Shown here one piece after another: positions 17,504 through 26,328 of a stretch of 64,000 nucleotides of DNA. This stretch comes from Paraburkholderia sp. NMBU_R16. Lineage in GTDB: Bacteria; Pseudomonadota; Gammaproteobacteria; Burkholderiales; Burkholderiaceae. The stretch lies in the NCBI RefSeq assembly GCF_013282575.1, contig NZ_JAAAYE010000022.1, positions 33,021-97,020 on the forward strand, in the 5' to 3' direction. The number at the start of each line of letters is the position of its first letter. Positions within the stretch are counted from its first letter, which is position 1. The translations under genes were made by a program, and so were the position numbers. Under the pieces are notes generated by a model. That model made no database searches, was not told the origin of the DNA, and saw only the letters and a list, made by a program, of their open reading frames with translations.

Positions 17504-18006
17504 GACGGTTCCTTTTCGGTTTGGGAGGGCGCTGCAGCCGCCGCCGGGGCGGCGCCTTCGACGCTGCCGGGAATCAACAGCACCGGACAGAAAGCCATGC
17601 GCAAGAAGCGCTCGGCGACGCTGCCGAGCATGAGCCGCCGGACGCCGCGCCGGCCATGCGTCCCCATGACGACGAGGTCGCAGTGGTTGGCACGCGCTTG
17701 TTCCAGAATGCATTCCGCGATGTCGCCGCCGGGTACGGCGGTTTCGACCACGTACGGCTCGCCCTTGACGTTTTCCCGCTGCATGGCGGCGAGTGTTTCC
17801 GCCTTCAGGCGCTCGCCTTCTTCGAACAAAGTGTCGCGCACGATCGCCGGATTGAAGCCGGGCGCCTGATAGGCCGCGATCGGAACCTCGACGACGTACA
17901 GCGGAATCAGTTCTGCGCCGTTCTCGCGGGCTGCCTGGAGCGCGAATTCGAACGCGCGCTGTGCTGTGCCGCTACCGTCGATCGGCGCGAGGATGCGTTG
18001 GTACAT
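17500..18006 (-). CDS. Universal stress protein, ATP-binding type
   Basis: 168 aa single Usp domain: RILAPIDGSGTAQRAFEFAL at the N-terminus and GTHGRRGVRRLMLGSVAERF (residues about 118-137), a full G-x2-G-x9-G-S nucleotide-binding motif. The last twenty residues are an Ala/Pro-rich tail. First gene of a two-gene unit with the tandem protein. An FNR-type palindrome ends 78 bases upstream of the start codon. Confidence 0.94.
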   Translation of the reverse strand: MYQRILAPIDGSGTAQRAFEFALQAARENGAELIPLYVVEVPIAAYQAPGFNPAIVRDTLFEEGERLKAETLAAMQRENVKGEPYVVETAVPGGDIAECILEQARANHCDLVVMGTHGRRGVRRLMLGSVAERFLRMAFCPVLLIPGSVEGAAPAAAAAPSQTEKEPS

Positions 18007-18084
18007 GATCGAACCTCTTGGTCTGCAAGGGAACGGAAGTGCCTTTGCGTAATTAAGAGTCTAGAAGCGGCGTTTTATTGCGGA

Positions 18085-18098
18085 TTGACACAGATCAA
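18085..18098. promoter_or_regulatory. FNR-type palindrome in front of usp operon
   Basis: TTGACACAGATCAA, one half-site change from TTGAT-N4-ATCAA. It lies 78 bp from the minus-strand usp start. A second box (18192) serves the other direction. Confidence 0.8.
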
Positions 18099-18191
18099 TC
18101 GAGCATGGGCTCCCGATGCACAATCCGCCGATGCTGGAACGCATCGCATAGAGCGAATCGCATAGAGCGCATCGGGACGGTTCACGTTTGA

Positions 18192-18205
18192 TTGATGGAA
18201 ATCAA
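18192..18205. promoter_or_regulatory. Perfect FNR-type palindrome in front of phbB
   Basis: TTGATGGAAATCAA is an exact match to TTGAT-N4-ATCAA. It is 118 bp from the phbB ATG at 18324 and 94 bp from the previous box. Confidence 0.88.
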
Positions 18206-18323
18206 CTGCGTGCGAAAGCGGCTGCGTACAGTGATCTCGTCAAGCGAATTCTTTGCGCCGCTGACGACGCTTGCCGATACGCCGCGCCGGTGTCCAGCGC
18301 ATTTCTCTTTCGAGGAGAACAGC

Positions 18324-19070
18324 ATGTCCGCTAAACGGGTTGCCTTTGTCACCGGAGGCATGGGAGGCCTCGGCGCGGCGATCAGCCGGCGTCTTCACGC
18401 CATGGGGATGACGGTCGCGATGTCGCATTCCGAGCGCAACGATCACGTGTCGACGTGGCTCATGCACGAGCGCGACGCGGGGCGCAAGTTCTACGCCTAC
18501 GAGATGGACGTCGTCGAATTCGATTCGTGCGACCAATGCGCGAAACGTGTGCTCGCCGATCACGGCACAGTCGACGTGCTGATCAACAACGCGGGCATCG
18601 TGCGGGACAGCACCCTCGCGAAGATGACGAAGGCGGATTGGGATGCGGTGATGCGCACGGACCTCGACGCTCTGTTCAACGTGACGAAGCCGTTCATCGG
18701 CGGGATGGTGGAGCGCGGCTTCGGGCGTGTCGTGAATATCGGGTCGGTGAACGGCTCGCGCGGTGCTTTTGGACAGACGAATTATTCGGCCGCGAAGGCG
18801 GGCGTGCACGGTTTCACGAAAGCGCTGGCCCTCGAAGTCGCCAAGCGCGGCGTGACGGTCAACACGGTATCGCCCGGCTACCTCGATACGGCGATGATTG
18901 CGTCGGTGCCCGAGGACGTCATGCAAAAGCACATCTTGCCGCAGATTCCGGTTGGTCGACTCGGACGCCCCGATGAAGTCGCCGCGCTCGTGGCGTTCCT
19001 TTGTTCGGACGATGCAGCGTTCGTAACGGGCGCTGATATCGCGGTGAACGGCGGCATGCATATGCGGTAA
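18324..19070 (+). CDS. phbB: Acetoacetyl-CoA reductase (PhbB, SDR family)
   Basis: 248 aa; ATG at 18324 has GAGGAG upstream. Short-chain dehydrogenase with nucleotide loop TGGMGGLG (residues 10-17), NNAG (88-91), catalytic S141, Y154 and K158 (YSAAKAG), and C-terminal GADIAVNGGMHM as in PhbB/FabG. The ERNDHVSTWLMHERDAG segment after strand 2 is of the NADPH-type PhbB enzymes. It reduces acetoacetyl-CoA to (R)-3-hydroxybutyryl-CoA for PHB, linking it to the PHA synthase at 23616. Regulated by the perfect FNR-type box. FabG is the alternative, but context favours PhbB. Confidence 0.9.
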   Translation: MSAKRVAFVTGGMGGLGAAISRRLHAMGMTVAMSHSERNDHVSTWLMHERDAGRKFYAYEMDVVEFDSCDQCAKRVLADHGTVDVLINNAGIVRDSTLAKMTKADWDAVMRTDLDALFNVTKPFIGGMVERGFGRVVNIGSVNGSRGAFGQTNYSAAKAGVHGFTKALALEVAKRGVTVNTVSPGYLDTAMIASVPEDVMQKHILPQIPVGRLGRPDEVAALVAFLCSDDAAFVTGADIAVNGGMHMR

Positions 19071-19124
19071 AAAAAATAGGAACCGCGAGCGCCTTTACGG
19101 CGGTGCAGCGCAGATGGCTGCGAG

Positions 19125-19138
19125 TTGACGCAAGTCAA
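19125..19138. promoter_or_regulatory. FNR-type palindrome in front of hsp20
   Basis: TTGACGCAAGTCAA, 145 bp from the hsp20 ATG. It lies in what would otherwise be an N-terminal extension of the hsp20 reading frame, which argues for the internal ATG at 19284. Confidence 0.8.
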
Positions 19139-19283
19139 TCGGCTGGCGACGACACTGGCTAGAGTAGTTCGTGCATGGTCTCATGCAACCGACGAGGCAC
19201 GAAGCTGCCGGAGCGCGAGACGCAGGCACTGTCACGGGTGCGCACGCACCTGTGTTGTGAGTTTCCACCAAGGAGTGAGTGCT

Positions 19284-19718
19284 ATGAGCAGCCCGACCCG
19301 TTATGACCCGTTTTCGCTCGAGCCGGTGGCCGACCTGTTCCAGGGCTTCTTCCGGCCGATGCGCAGCCTGACGCTCGAAGGCGGCGCGCCGCTCTCGGAC
19401 ATCAAGATCGACGTTTCGGAAAGCGATGCCGCTTATACCGTGAAAGCCGAGATGCCGGGCGTCAATAAGGAAGACATCGACGTGAAAATAGACGGCAACG
19501 TGGTATCGATCAGCGCCAAGGCCGAGCGCAACAAGGAACTGAAGCAAGGAGAGCAGGTGATTCGCCGCGAACGTTATTCGGGTGTGATGAGCCGCTCGTT
19601 CTCGCTCGCGAACGACATCGACGAGGGCGCATCGTCCGCGACGTATCAGGATGGCGTGCTGACGCTGACGCTGCAAAAGAAGAAGGACACCGAGCAAAAG
19701 CGTCTGCAGATCAATTGA
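19284..19718 (+). CDS. Hsp20 small heat-shock protein
   Basis: 144 aa; start set by AAGGAG eight bases before the ATG at 19284. The alpha-crystallin domain covers about 37-130 (SDIKIDVSESDAAYTVKAEM, PGVNKEDIDVKIDGN, RRERYSGVMSRSFSL, ATYQDGVLTLTLQKK with the A-x-x-x-x-GVL-x-L signature). ATP-independent holdase for unfolded proteins in the cytoplasm. Followed 45 bp later by the BON-domain gene; the pair is a probable operon under the upstream FNR-type box. Confidence 0.95.
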   Translation: MSSPTRYDPFSLEPVADLFQGFFRPMRSLTLEGGAPLSDIKIDVSESDAAYTVKAEMPGVNKEDIDVKIDGNVVSISAKAERNKELKQGEQVIRRERYSGVMSRSFSLANDIDEGASSATYQDGVLTLTLQKKKDTEQKRLQIN

Positions 19719-19762
19719 GCGTCAGGCAGCACGATTGCGCATGTGGCCCGAAGGAGGGCGCG

Positions 19763-20413
19763 ATGAAAACGGACAAGCAACTGAAGCACGAAGTCGAAGA
19801 GGAACTGGAGTTCTCGCCTCTGATCCATTCGGCGCAGATCGGCGTCGAGGTGACGGACGGCATCGTCACGCTGTCGGGCCACCCCTCGAGTTACGCGGAA
19901 AAGATCGCCGCCGAGAAGGCGGCCCAAAGAGTCGCGGGCGTGAAGGCCGTGGTCGTCGAGATGCATGTCCGGTTGCCGCACGACGACGTGCATACCGACG
20001 AAGACATCGCCAATGCAGTGCGTTCGCTGCTGCGCTGGACCGTCGGGGTTCCGCAAGACGCCATCCAGGTGCAGGTCGAAAATGGCTGGGTGACGTTGCG
20101 CGGCGAGCTCGCCAACGCCCACCTGAGCTATCTCGCCGGGCGCACGATCGGCCAAATGCGCAGCGTGACCGGCGTGACGAACCTGATCGACGTGGCTGGC
20201 CCGAAGGCGGCAGAAAATGTCGCGGAGAAGATCGGCAAGGCGATGCAGCGGCATGCCGAGCGAGAAGCCAAGCATATCCAGATCAAGGTTCGCGACGGCA
20301 CGGTGACGCTGACCGGCACGGTGGGTTCGTACGCCGAGCGCTCGGCCGCTCGTGGCGCCGCATGGTCCGCGCCGGGCGTGCACGCGGTGATCGACAATCT
20401 CGTCGTCGGGTGA
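19763..20413 (+). CDS. Triple BON-domain protein
   Basis: 216 aa; ATG at 19763 with AAGGAGGGCG before it. Three BON domains (about 5-70, 78-145, 150-215), each with the LR/V-x-x-G-x-V-T-L-x-G motif: VEVTDGIVTLSGHPSSYAEK, VQVENGWVTLRGELANAHL, IKVRDGTVTLTGTVGSYAER. There is no signal peptide, so it is probably cytoplasmic, unlike OsmY. Likely binds membranes or phospholipid during stress; same arrangement (hsp20-BON) occurs in related bacteria. Confidence 0.92.
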   Translation: MKTDKQLKHEVEEELEFSPLIHSAQIGVEVTDGIVTLSGHPSSYAEKIAAEKAAQRVAGVKAVVVEMHVRLPHDDVHTDEDIANAVRSLLRWTVGVPQDAIQVQVENGWVTLRGELANAHLSYLAGRTIGQMRSVTGVTNLIDVAGPKAAENVAEKIGKAMQRHAEREAKHIQIKVRDGTVTLTGTVGSYAERSAARGAAWSAPGVHAVIDNLVVG

Positions 20414-20495
20414 GATGTCGGGCTCTCTTGGTAGCTAGTGCTTCATGGGCGAGGACGGCACACGCGCCGTTTTCGCCCGTGGATTGCAGCCATCC

Positions 20496-21440
20496 TCATG
20501 AGCGTGCGATCGACTGCCAGATCTCCTCGGCATCCTCAGCGAACGAGAACAGCGCTGTATCGCTGGCGGCGATCGTGCCTTCCTCGACGAGGAAATCGAA
20601 GTCGATCGCACGCCGCCAGTATTGCTCGCCGACGAGCACCACGGGCAGCGGTGCGATCTTTCCCGTCTGCAGGAGCGTGAGCACCTCGAACAGTTCGTCG
20701 CACGTGCCGTAGCCGCCGGGGAAAAACACGGCGGCCTTGGCGCGCTCGAGCAGATGGAGCTTCCGGATCGCGAAGTAATGGAGCTTGAAGCAAAGGTCGG
20801 GACTGATGTAGGGGTTCGGGAGCTGCTCGCGCGGCAACGAGATGTTCAAGCCGATGCTCGGTGCGCCGGATTCGAATGCGCCGCGATTGGCGGCCTCCAT
20901 GATGCCCGGGCCGCCGCCGGTGACGATCGCGAGCTGCGGCGGTGCGCCTGACGCGCACGCGCGTCCGACCAGTCGACCGAATTCGCGGGCGATCGAATAG
21001 TACGCGCTCTTCGCGAGCAGTCGCTCGGCGATGGCGGCTGCTCTTCGGCATTGTGGATCCGAGGGCGCGCCGGCGAGCGCTTGCCGCGCCGCGTCGAGGC
21101 GCTGCTGCGCCGCCGCAGGCTCGATGAGCCGGGTGCTGCCGTACACGACGATCGTGTGCTCGATGCCGTGGCGCTGCAGGATTTCCTCCGTCTTCCAGAA
21201 GTCCAGTTGCAGGCGCACGCCGCACATCTCGGGGCGCAACAGGAAGGCCCGGTCTTCGTCGGCCTGCCGGTAGCTTGGGCTCGCGATCAGTTGCCGCACG
21301 CGCTCGGCGGCTTCCTGCTGTGCCCTGACTAGCGAGACGTCCTGGTCATCGGCGGCCGGAGTAGGCGCGATCGCGTCGAGTTCCGCCGAACGCGGCAATG
21401 CCGCATGCGGCTCGGTGACTGTGCCGGCGTGTTCTTTCAT
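20496..21440 (-). CDS. LOG-family protein (lysine-decarboxylase-like, nucleotide-processing)
   Basis: 314 aa. The LOG core has IVTGGGPGIMEAANRGA (about residues 172-188) and FPGGYGTCDELFEVLTLLQT (about 243-262), the PGGxGTxxE motif of phosphoribohydrolases, with Cys before Asp instead of the most common x-x-E arrangement. It has a longer N-terminal region (about 90 residues) than ordinary LOG proteins. Enzymes of this class cleave nucleoside 5-prime monophosphates to base and ribose-5-phosphate. Its ATG overlaps the acetate kinase stop (TAATG), the last gene of the phaC operon. True substrate unknown. Confidence 0.85.
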   Translation of the reverse strand: MKEHAGTVTEPHAALPRSAELDAIAPTPAADDQDVSLVRAQQEAAERVRQLIASPSYRQADEDRAFLLRPEMCGVRLQLDFWKTEEILQRHGIEHTIVVYGSTRLIEPAAAQQRLDAARQALAGAPSDPQCRRAAAIAERLLAKSAYYSIAREFGRLVGRACASGAPPQLAIVTGGGPGIMEAANRGAFESGAPSIGLNISLPREQLPNPYISPDLCFKLHYFAIRKLHLLERAKAAVFFPGGYGTCDELFEVLTLLQTGKIAPLPVVLVGEQYWRRAIDFDFLVEEGTIAASDTALFSFAEDAEEIWQSIARS

Positions 21441-22648
21441 TAGGTGCCTCCCAACGCTGTCGCCGAGCGCTGGCCATCAAGAATGGATACAGCCTCTTGC
21501 GCGATCACCTGCTCTTCGTCAGTCGCGATCACGAGCACGTCTAGCTTGCTCGTGCTATCGCTGATAACGCGCGCGTCGCGTGCGTTCGACGGAGCGTCGA
21601 TCCGAACCCCAAGCCATGCCAGGCGTTCGCAGACCGCCGCTCGAATGGCAGGTTGGTGCTCTCCGATGCCGGCTGTAAAAACAAGTGCGTCGAGTCCGCC
21701 CATGGAGGTCGCCAGCCTGGCGACTTCGCCGGCAATGCGAAAGACGAACAGGTCCAGCGCTTCGCGCGCTTGTGGCAACGCGCTCGCCAGCAATTCGCGG
21801 CTGTCGGCGCTGATGCCCGAGACGCCAAGCAGGCCGGATTCGTGATAGAGCAATGCTTGAACCTCGGCGAGCCTGAGCTGGCGCTGGCCGAGCAGGTGCA
21901 GCACGACACCGGCATCCAGCGCGCCGCATCGCGTTGCCATCGGAACGCCGTCGAGCGTCGAAAACCCCATGCTCGTGTCGCGGCTCGCACCGCGCTCGAG
22001 CGCACAGAGGCTCGCTCCGCTCCCCAGGTGGGCTGCGACGATCTTGCCATGCGCAAGCGCAGGAAAATGACGAGCGAGTTGCGAGGCGATGAACTGATAT
22101 GACAGGCCGTGAAAGCCGTATCGCTTGATGCCCTCGTCGAAAAGACGCCGGGCGATCGCAAAGCGCCGCACGAGATCGGGTTGCCCCTGATGAAATGCGG
22201 TATCGAACGATGCCGTTTGGCGTAAGTGTGGCCGCAGCGTTCGGATGGCACGAATGAGCCGAACGCTTTGCGGTTGGTGCAGCGGCGCGAGCGGGACGAG
22301 CTCCTCGATGGCGGCGAGCGTGCGATCGTCGATCGCGACGGGGCCTTTGAATCGGTCGCCGCCATGTACGACCCGATGCCCGACCAACGTGAAATCGTTC
22401 AACGAAAAATGGTCTTTGAACCATTCGAGCGTTTCATCGATGACCGCATGCAGATCCTCCGTGAGCGGTGCGCGTAACGGCACGCGCACAGCTTCGCCAC
22501 CATTCGAAATGTTCAGCGACAACGGTGCGCTCCGAAAATCGATGTTGCCGCTGCCAATGCGTATCGGCGAGCCGCTGGTTACGCGAAACAGCCCGCATTT
22601 GATCGTCGATGAGCCCGGGTTGAACGTAAGGAGAAACGGATCGCTCAT
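21440..22648 (-). CDS. ackA: Acetate kinase
   Basis: 402 aa, normal length. ASKHA-fold motifs: FNPGSSTIKCGLF at 8-20 (N10), GHRVVHGG (about 89-96, substrate Arg), DTAFHQ, RYGFHGLSYQFI, AAHLGSGASLCA (catalytic phosphate loop), FTAGIGEHQPAIRA. It converts acyl-phosphate and ADP to acid and ATP. The start overlaps the phosphotransacylase stop (ATGA), giving a tight coupled pair for substrate-level phosphorylation. Butyrate kinase is a close alternative, but the length and motifs fit AckA better. Confidence 0.93.
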   Translation of the reverse strand: MSDPFLLTFNPGSSTIKCGLFRVTSGSPIRIGSGNIDFRSAPLSLNISNGGEAVRVPLRAPLTEDLHAVIDETLEWFKDHFSLNDFTLVGHRVVHGGDRFKGPVAIDDRTLAAIEELVPLAPLHQPQSVRLIRAIRTLRPHLRQTASFDTAFHQGQPDLVRRFAIARRLFDEGIKRYGFHGLSYQFIASQLARHFPALAHGKIVAAHLGSGASLCALERGASRDTSMGFSTLDGVPMATRCGALDAGVVLHLLGQRQLRLAEVQALLYHESGLLGVSGISADSRELLASALPQAREALDLFVFRIAGEVARLATSMGGLDALVFTAGIGEHQPAIRAAVCERLAWLGVRIDAPSNARDARVISDSTSKLDVLVIATDEEQVIAQEAVSILDGQRSATALGGT

Positions 22649-23604
22649 GATGCGGCGGCGTCGTGGTGCGTGCGTTCGGCAACGAGCTTGGCGAGCGCGG
22701 CCGACGCCAGGCGCACGCGCAGCGAATCGGCGCGGCTAGTGAGGATGATCGGTAAGCGTGCGCCCAATACGAGACCCGCGCCGTCCGCGCCGGCAAACAG
22801 CATGAGTTGCTTGACGAGCATATTGCCGGCTTCGAGATCGGGCATGAGCAGGATGTCGGCGCGGCCCGCGACCGGCGAAACGATGCCCTTCGTCATTGCG
22901 GCCGCGGGGCTGACCGCATTGTCGAAAGCAAGCGGGCCATCGACGAGGCCGCCGGTGATCTGCCCGCGTGTGGCCATGACCGTGAGCGCGGCCGCATCGA
23001 GCGTGGATTGCATCTTGGGATTCACGGTTTCGACGGCCGCCACGACCGCGACGCGCGGCTCGTCGATGCCCATCAACCGTAGGAAGTCGATTGCGTTCTG
23101 GCAGATGTCGCGTTTTTGCGTGAGATCGGGCGCAATGTTGACGGCCGCGTCCGTGATGACGAGCGGTTTTTCATAAGCGGGAACATCCATGACATAAACA
23201 TGACTGACGCGCCGCTCGGTTCGCAGGCCGGAGCCCGGTGCGACCACGGCCGAGAGCAGCTCATCGGTGTGCAGGCTGCCTTTCATCAACGCCGCCACGG
23301 CTCCGGACGCACCGAGTTCGACCGCTCTGGCGGCCGCGGCATGGCTGTGCGCGACAGCTTCGATCGTGATGTGTTCGAGGCTGCACTCGGCAGCATCCGC
23401 GGCCGCCCGGATTTTCGCTTCCGGGCCGATCAGAACCGGGTCGAGGAGATTTTCGTCGCGCGCCTCGACGGCGGCCCGAATAGCTTCGGGCGAGCAGGGG
23501 TGCACGATCGCGGTTCGCAGCGGCGGCCGGCTCCGTGCGCTGCGAATGAATGCTTCGTAGCGACCGTGACCCGTGAGCCGGCTGCGCGAAAGATCGTCGT
23601 TCAC
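22645..23604 (-). CDS. pta: Phosphate acetyl/butyryltransferase
   Basis: 319 aa from the GTG at 23604, which has AGAAGGGATAACC just upstream; the longer reading frame up to 23751 lies inside phaC and lacks family features. The body is the short Pta/Ptb fold: PCSPEAIRAAVEARDENLLDP, GAVAALMKGSLHTDELLSAV, VYVMDVPAYEKPLVITDAAV, GQITGGLVDGPLAFDNAVS, LMPDLEAGNMLVKQLMLFAG. It moves an acyl group from CoA to phosphate for the kinase. Located 11 bp after phaC. Because the operon includes PHA synthase, a butyryl or hydroxybutyryl substrate is possible. Confidence 0.92.
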   Translation of the reverse strand: MNDDLSRSRLTGHGRYEAFIRSARSRPPLRTAIVHPCSPEAIRAAVEARDENLLDPVLIGPEAKIRAAADAAECSLEHITIEAVAHSHAAAARAVELGASGAVAALMKGSLHTDELLSAVVAPGSGLRTERRVSHVYVMDVPAYEKPLVITDAAVNIAPDLTQKRDICQNAIDFLRLMGIDEPRVAVVAAVETVNPKMQSTLDAAALTVMATRGQITGGLVDGPLAFDNAVSPAAAMTKGIVSPVAGRADILLMPDLEAGNMLVKQLMLFAGADGAGLVLGARLPIILTSRADSLRVRLASAALAKLVAERTHHDAAAS

Positions 23605-23615
23605 GGTTATCCCTT

Positions 23616-25385
23616 CTATGTTTGGAAAACGTAGGTGCCAGGAGCGTCTGCCGTGGCATGGCCTTGCGCATCCAGCGCCTCGCAAACTGGCGGGCGGAGG
23701 CGTTTCGCGCCGCAGCGCGCAGCGAGCCATTCGCTCCATGCGGGCCACCACGAACCGTCATGTCGGTCCGCGAAGGCCATCCATTCGTCCGGACCCACTC
23801 GGAGATCCGTGGCGCCGGTGGTCTCGATGCGGTAATGGCGGCGCGGATGGTTCGGCTCGCTGACGATGCCAGCGTTGTGGCCGCCGCTCGTCAGTACGAA
23901 GGTGATGTCGGTATCGCAGAGATGGTGAATCTTGTAGACGGAGCGCCATGGTGCGATATGGTCGCGTTCGGTGCCGACGACGAACATCGGCGCGCGGATG
24001 TTGCGCAGCGAAACGGGCCGACCGTCAACTTCGTATCGCGCAGATGCGAGGTCGTTGCCGAGAAAGAGCTTGCGCAGATACTCCGAGTGCATGCGATAGG
24101 GCATGCGCGTGCGATCCGCGTTCCAAGCCTTCAAGTCGCTCATCGGCTCGCGTTCGCCGAGAAGGTAATCGTGGACGACACGCGACCAGATTAGATCGTT
24201 CGATTTCAGCAGCTGGAACGACCCCGCCATTTGCTCGCCGCCGAGATAGCCACGTTCCCACATGCTGCTCTCGAGAAAATAGACCTGGCTTTCATCGATG
24301 AAGAGCTGCAGTTCGCCCGGTTCGCTGAAGTCCGTTTGCGCGGCAAACAACGTAATCGACGCGAGCGTTTCGTCGCGGCGGCTGGCCATCTCGGCAGCCG
24401 CGATCGCGAGCAACGTACCACCGAGACAGTAGCCGGCCGCGTGGATCTTGCGCCCGGGCGCGATTTGCAATATTGCGTCGAGCGCAGCCATGATGCCGAG
24501 GCGACGGTAGTCGTCGAATCCGAGATCGCGATCCTCCTTGTCGACATTGCGCCACGATATGCAGAAGACGGTGTACCCCTCGTCGACGAGATAGCGCACC
24601 AGCGAGTTGTGCGGCGAAAGATCGAGGATGTAGTACTTCATGATCCACGCGGGCACGAGCAGTATCGGCTCGGCGTGAACTTTGGCGGTCGATGCGCGGT
24701 ATTGGATCAACTCGATCAGGTGATTGCTAAAGACGACGCGCCCAGGCGTGACGGCGACATCGACGCCCGGCTTGAACCGTTGTGTTCCCTTGGGCGGCTG
24801 GCCGGCCGCGACGCGCGATGCGTCTTCGAGCGCGTTCAACGTACCTTGTACGAGATTGGCGCCGAAGGTCTCGACCGTGCGTTGAACGACCTCGGGATTC
24901 GTCAGCGGAAAGTTGCCCGGCGAAAGAACGTCGAGCCATTGCCGGGCGGCGAACGAGACGACGTCTTGATGATGGCGCGTCACGCCGGGCATCTCGTGCG
25001 TCGCCGCGCACCACCATTGTTCGGTCAGTCTGAACGCGTACTGCCAAGCGTGAAATGGGGGGATCTGCCAGACGGGGGCGCTAAACCGATCGTCGGTCGG
25101 CAGATCCGTATCGACAGAAGCGATACCGTGTGCGAAGTCCAGTAGCTGGCGCGCTTGGCCCGCAGCGAGTGCAGCGAGTTCCATCCGCTTGCCGGGCGCC
25201 GCGAGCAAATGAATGAACCAGTCGGAAAGAGCGAGTGCGAGCGCTGCCGGAGATAGACCGCCGGTCGCTTGCGCGATCCACGCTTCCTTCGCATGGTCGA
25301 GCGCACGAAACGGGCTGTCGCTCAAAAGGCCGGGCGTGAGCGCGGCGTCGTCGATCGGGTCTTTCTCCTTGCTGCGCGTATCCAT
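23616..25385 (-). CDS. phaC: Class I poly(3-hydroxyalkanoate) synthase
   Basis: 589 aa, the normal class I length. Alpha/beta hydrolase with the lipase-like box GYCLGGT (C320 nucleophile), catalytic Asp in GTERDHIAPW and His in SGGHNAGIV. The typical N-terminal region has NFPLTNPEVVQRTVETFGAN. It polymerises (R)-3-hydroxyacyl-CoA onto granules. Uniquely it heads an operon with phosphotransacylase, acetate kinase and a LOG protein, rather than sitting with phaA/phaB. The FNR-type box at 25442 is 56 bp upstream. Confidence 0.95.
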   Translation of the reverse strand: MDTRSKEKDPIDDAALTPGLLSDSPFRALDHAKEAWIAQATGGLSPAALALALSDWFIHLLAAPGKRMELAALAAGQARQLLDFAHGIASVDTDLPTDDRFSAPVWQIPPFHAWQYAFRLTEQWWCAATHEMPGVTRHHQDVVSFAARQWLDVLSPGNFPLTNPEVVQRTVETFGANLVQGTLNALEDASRVAAGQPPKGTQRFKPGVDVAVTPGRVVFSNHLIELIQYRASTAKVHAEPILLVPAWIMKYYILDLSPHNSLVRYLVDEGYTVFCISWRNVDKEDRDLGFDDYRRLGIMAALDAILQIAPGRKIHAAGYCLGGTLLAIAAAEMASRRDETLASITLFAAQTDFSEPGELQLFIDESQVYFLESSMWERGYLGGEQMAGSFQLLKSNDLIWSRVVHDYLLGEREPMSDLKAWNADRTRMPYRMHSEYLRKLFLGNDLASARYEVDGRPVSLRNIRAPMFVVGTERDHIAPWRSVYKIHHLCDTDITFVLTSGGHNAGIVSEPNHPRRHYRIETTGATDLRVGPDEWMAFADRHDGSWWPAWSEWLAARCGAKRLRPPVCEALDAQGHATADAPGTYVFQT

Positions 25386-25441
25386 CGAGCATCCTTCGGT
25401 TCGGCCTGAAATTCACTCTACACACGTGGCCGCGGGCAGGT

Positions 25442-25455
25442 ATGACCTACGTCAA
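25442..25455. promoter_or_regulatory. FNR-type palindrome in front of phaC operon
   Basis: Read on the minus strand the site is TTGACGTAGGTCAT; one base off TTGAC-N4-GTCAA. It is 56 bp from the phaC start, within the normal range for class II activation. Confidence 0.7.
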
Positions 25456-25524
25456 CGTACGCGACGCTGCATTCGGACATTCGTGTGAACGTACGCGGTG
25501 GTTCGGTCCTCACTTTGCGCTCGA

Positions 25525-25538
25525 TTGACGCATATCAA
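25525..25538. promoter_or_regulatory. FNR-type palindrome in front of 25659 gene
   Basis: TTGACGCATATCAA, 120 bp before the small membrane protein gene. Sits 70 bp from the phaC-side box so the divergent region has two sites, as at 18085 and 18192. Confidence 0.78.
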
Positions 25539-25658
25539 CGAGGCGTACGGCCAACCGGCGAAGATGAAGGCTCCGGCGTCTGCAGCGGGCCGTCGCGCAG
25601 GCAACGCGAACCGAGGACGCGCGCGATGCGATGCGTGCACAGTGGGGGCAGTTCGATC

Positions 25659-25871
25659 ATGCGAGCAAACTTTCGAATCGTATTGGCGACGCTGGCGGTA
25701 TTCGTCGCGATTTCGGGCATCCTTGCCGCGCTTCACGGGCTGTTATTCGATCGGGATAGTGTCGTCCGTTACGGTGCGGCGGCCGTCGTGATCGGTATCG
25801 CGGCGTTCGTGTTCCTGCTCAACCCACTCCTGGGTCTCGACGACGACTCGCACCCGGATTCCTGGAAGTGA
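25659..25871 (+). CDS. Small two-helix membrane protein, 70 aa
   Basis: ATG at 25659, preceded by GGGGGCAGTTCGATC. Two hydrophobic helices (residues 6-27, IVLATLAVFVAISGILAALH, and 34-57, VRYGAAAVVIGIAAFVFLLN) separated by a charged turn, ending DDDSHPDSWK. Both termini probably cytoplasmic. No family recognised; possession of its own FNR-type box suggests a role in the low-oxygen response. Confidence 0.7.
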   Translation: MRANFRIVLATLAVFVAISGILAALHGLLFDRDSVVRYGAAAVVIGIAAFVFLLNPLLGLDDDSHPDSWK

Positions 25872-25930
25872 ACGAGGTCTTCCGGAAGGCGTTGACAGTG
25901 GCCGGCGATGCGCGTGTCGCGAATAGCGCG

Positions 25931-26302
25931 TCAAGCGGCTTCGTCATCGGCAAAGACGCCGAATTCGGGTTCGCTCGTTTCGCAGTCGACGCACTGCACG
26001 TGCCAATCGCCCTGCATTCGTTTCGTCGAACCCCGATTGCACCACGACACACGGCCGACTTCGCCCTCGAACGGTCCCCCATCGGTTCCGAGGCCCAACC
26101 CTTCGAGCTTGCATAACTGCCGCGTGCCGGATGCGTCCAGTATCAATGTCCTGCCCGCCTCCGTGCGCACGGTTCCCCACGCGGGTAGCGCGAGGCCAGC
26201 GTGCGCTTCGCGCGACCATTTGAGCGAAGCGTCGTCCAGCCAAAGAATGGCGTACGCGCCAGGGTTGGTATCGAATGTATCGAGGTGTAGGGTGATTCTC
26301 AT
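25931..26302 (-). CDS. DUF3564-like protein, 123 aa
   Basis: ATG at 26302. The protein begins RITLHLDTFDTNPGAYAILW, continues with LDDASLKWSREAHAGLALP, WGTVRTEAGRTLILD and ends with an acidic tail; it has four cysteines. I believe this is the Burkholderia-specific DUF3564 family, from memory of the sequence pattern. Lies 26 bp after the Usp gene on the same strand, so is probably co-transcribed with it. Function unknown. Confidence 0.75.
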   Translation of the reverse strand: MRITLHLDTFDTNPGAYAILWLDDASLKWSREAHAGLALPAWGTVRTEAGRTLILDASGTRQLCKLEGLGLGTDGGPFEGEVGRVSWCNRGSTKRMQGDWHVQCVDCETSEPEFGVFADDEAA

Positions 26303-26328
26303 TGAAGTCTCCTGTCGACGGCTTCCTG

